From Legionella sp. (lineage in GTDB: Bacteria; Pseudomonadota; Gammaproteobacteria; Legionellales; Legionellaceae), in assembly GCA_004297865.1 (NCBI GenBank), contig SCSO01000165.1, forward strand, positions 1 through 7,024: DNA of 7,024 bases, in the 5' to 3' direction. Shown one piece after another: positions 6,855 through 7,024 of this stretch. The position numbers and the translations under genes were made by a program. The notes under the pieces were generated by a model that was given only the letters and a program-made list of their open reading frames with translations, was not told the DNA's origin and searched no databases. Position 1 is the stretch's first letter. The number at the start of each line of letters is the position of its first letter.

Positions 6855-7024
6855 CAAATGCCTCCTGGATGCAATCAAGTTTAAGTAGAGTTTCCTTTAT
6901 TTCGTTTATTGATAATTGCTGGGTATTATGTGAAGTGTAATCATCTTGATGTGAAATTTTCTCTTCTCCCTGAACAAAATACTTTTTGTAATTTAAATCG
7001 CGAATATCAGCTGCAATTCGAAAA
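6847..7024 (-). CDS. C-terminal fragment of FnlA/WbjB/CapE-type UDP-GlcNAc 4,6-dehydratase/5-epimerase
   Basis: Reading the - strand from 7023, 58 codons run to a TAA at 6849-6847; the gene is cut by the window edge and the fragment is easily missed. The visible tail includes FRIAADIRDLNYKKYF, GEEKISHQDDYTSHNT and LLKLDCIQEAF. The RDLNYxKYF, G-E-x-KIS and DYTSHNT wording is what I recall from the C-termini of FnlA/WbjB/CapE enzymes, which convert UDP-GlcNAc to a 4-keto-6-deoxy intermediate and epimerise C-5. The catalytic SDR domain is outside the window. Its last 8 bases overlap the start of the 2-epimerase gene, whose AGGAGG lies inside this coding end, so the two are in one transcript and probably translationally coupled. 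The length is too short to separate it from other dehydratases of this group. Confidence 0.8.
   Translation of the reverse strand, partial: FRIAADIRDLNYKKYFVQGEEKISHQDDYTSHNTQQLSINEIKETLLKLDCIQEAFDA
6861..6866 (-). promoter_or_regulatory. Consensus ribosome-binding site AGGAGG for the 2-epimerase
   Basis: On the - strand AGGAGG is followed by 7 bases and then ATG at 6854. It fixes the epimerase start and rules out the longer reading frame from 6878, which would add eight residues (MIASRRHL) unlike any family N-terminus I know. It is the strongest Shine-Dalgarno sequence in the window and lies within the dehydratase 3' end. Confidence 0.85.

Overview
This 7,024-base window is an AT-rich piece of a surface-polysaccharide (O-antigen or capsule type) biosynthesis locus, most likely from a Gram-negative bacterium. 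The evidence is the gene content: two glycosyltransferases, two extended-SDR sugar-nucleotide enzymes, a sugar 2-epimerase, a fragment of a sugar-nucleotide 4,6-dehydratase/5-epimerase, and a thiamine-diphosphate (ThDP) carboligase. No rRNA, tRNA, transposase, integrase or CRISPR repeat is visible, and the species cannot be read from the sequence. A gammaproteobacterium is a reasonable guess because most relatives I recognise come from that class.

Left module (1-4587, + strand). Four genes follow one another with small gaps: a 5'-truncated acetolactate-synthase-like ThDP enzyme, an extended SDR oxidoreductase, a CgeB-type glycosyltransferase, and a family 2 (GT-A) glycosyltransferase that overlaps the CgeB gene by one base (TAATG). 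A ThDP carboligase directly followed by an SDR reductase inside a polysaccharide locus resembles the YerE/YerF pair that makes the C-branched sugar yersiniose. In that pathway a two-carbon unit from pyruvate is joined to a CDP-3,6-dideoxy-4-ketohexose and the product is then reduced. I infer that the left module makes and transfers a branched deoxysugar. The nucleotide-sugar genes that would prove it lie, if present, before base 1.

Junction (4588-4682). The two modules converge on a 95-base gap holding an AT-rich imperfect hairpin flanked by A and T runs, a plausible weak bidirectional terminator.

Right module (4683-7024, - strand). Reading leftwards from the window edge: the last 58 codons of an FnlA/WbjB/CapE-type UDP-GlcNAc 4,6-dehydratase/5-epimerase; an FnlC/WbjD/CapG-type 2-epimerase whose ATG overlaps the preceding stop region by 8 bases; and, after a 96-base gap, a WbpV/WreQ-like extended SDR. 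These look like a pathway from UDP-GlcNAc to a UDP-N-acetyl-6-deoxy-hexosamine such as L-QuiNAc or L-FucNAc. The usual cupin-containing reductase (FnlB/WbjC/CapF) is absent from its normal place between dehydratase and epimerase, so the SDR is a candidate for the 4-keto reduction step.

Sampled lines of the left module are more AT-rich than those of the right module, which fits the mosaic assembly common in such loci. Every gene belongs to a recognisable family. The most interesting points are the possible branched-sugar pathway and the unusual composition of the aminosugar pathway.
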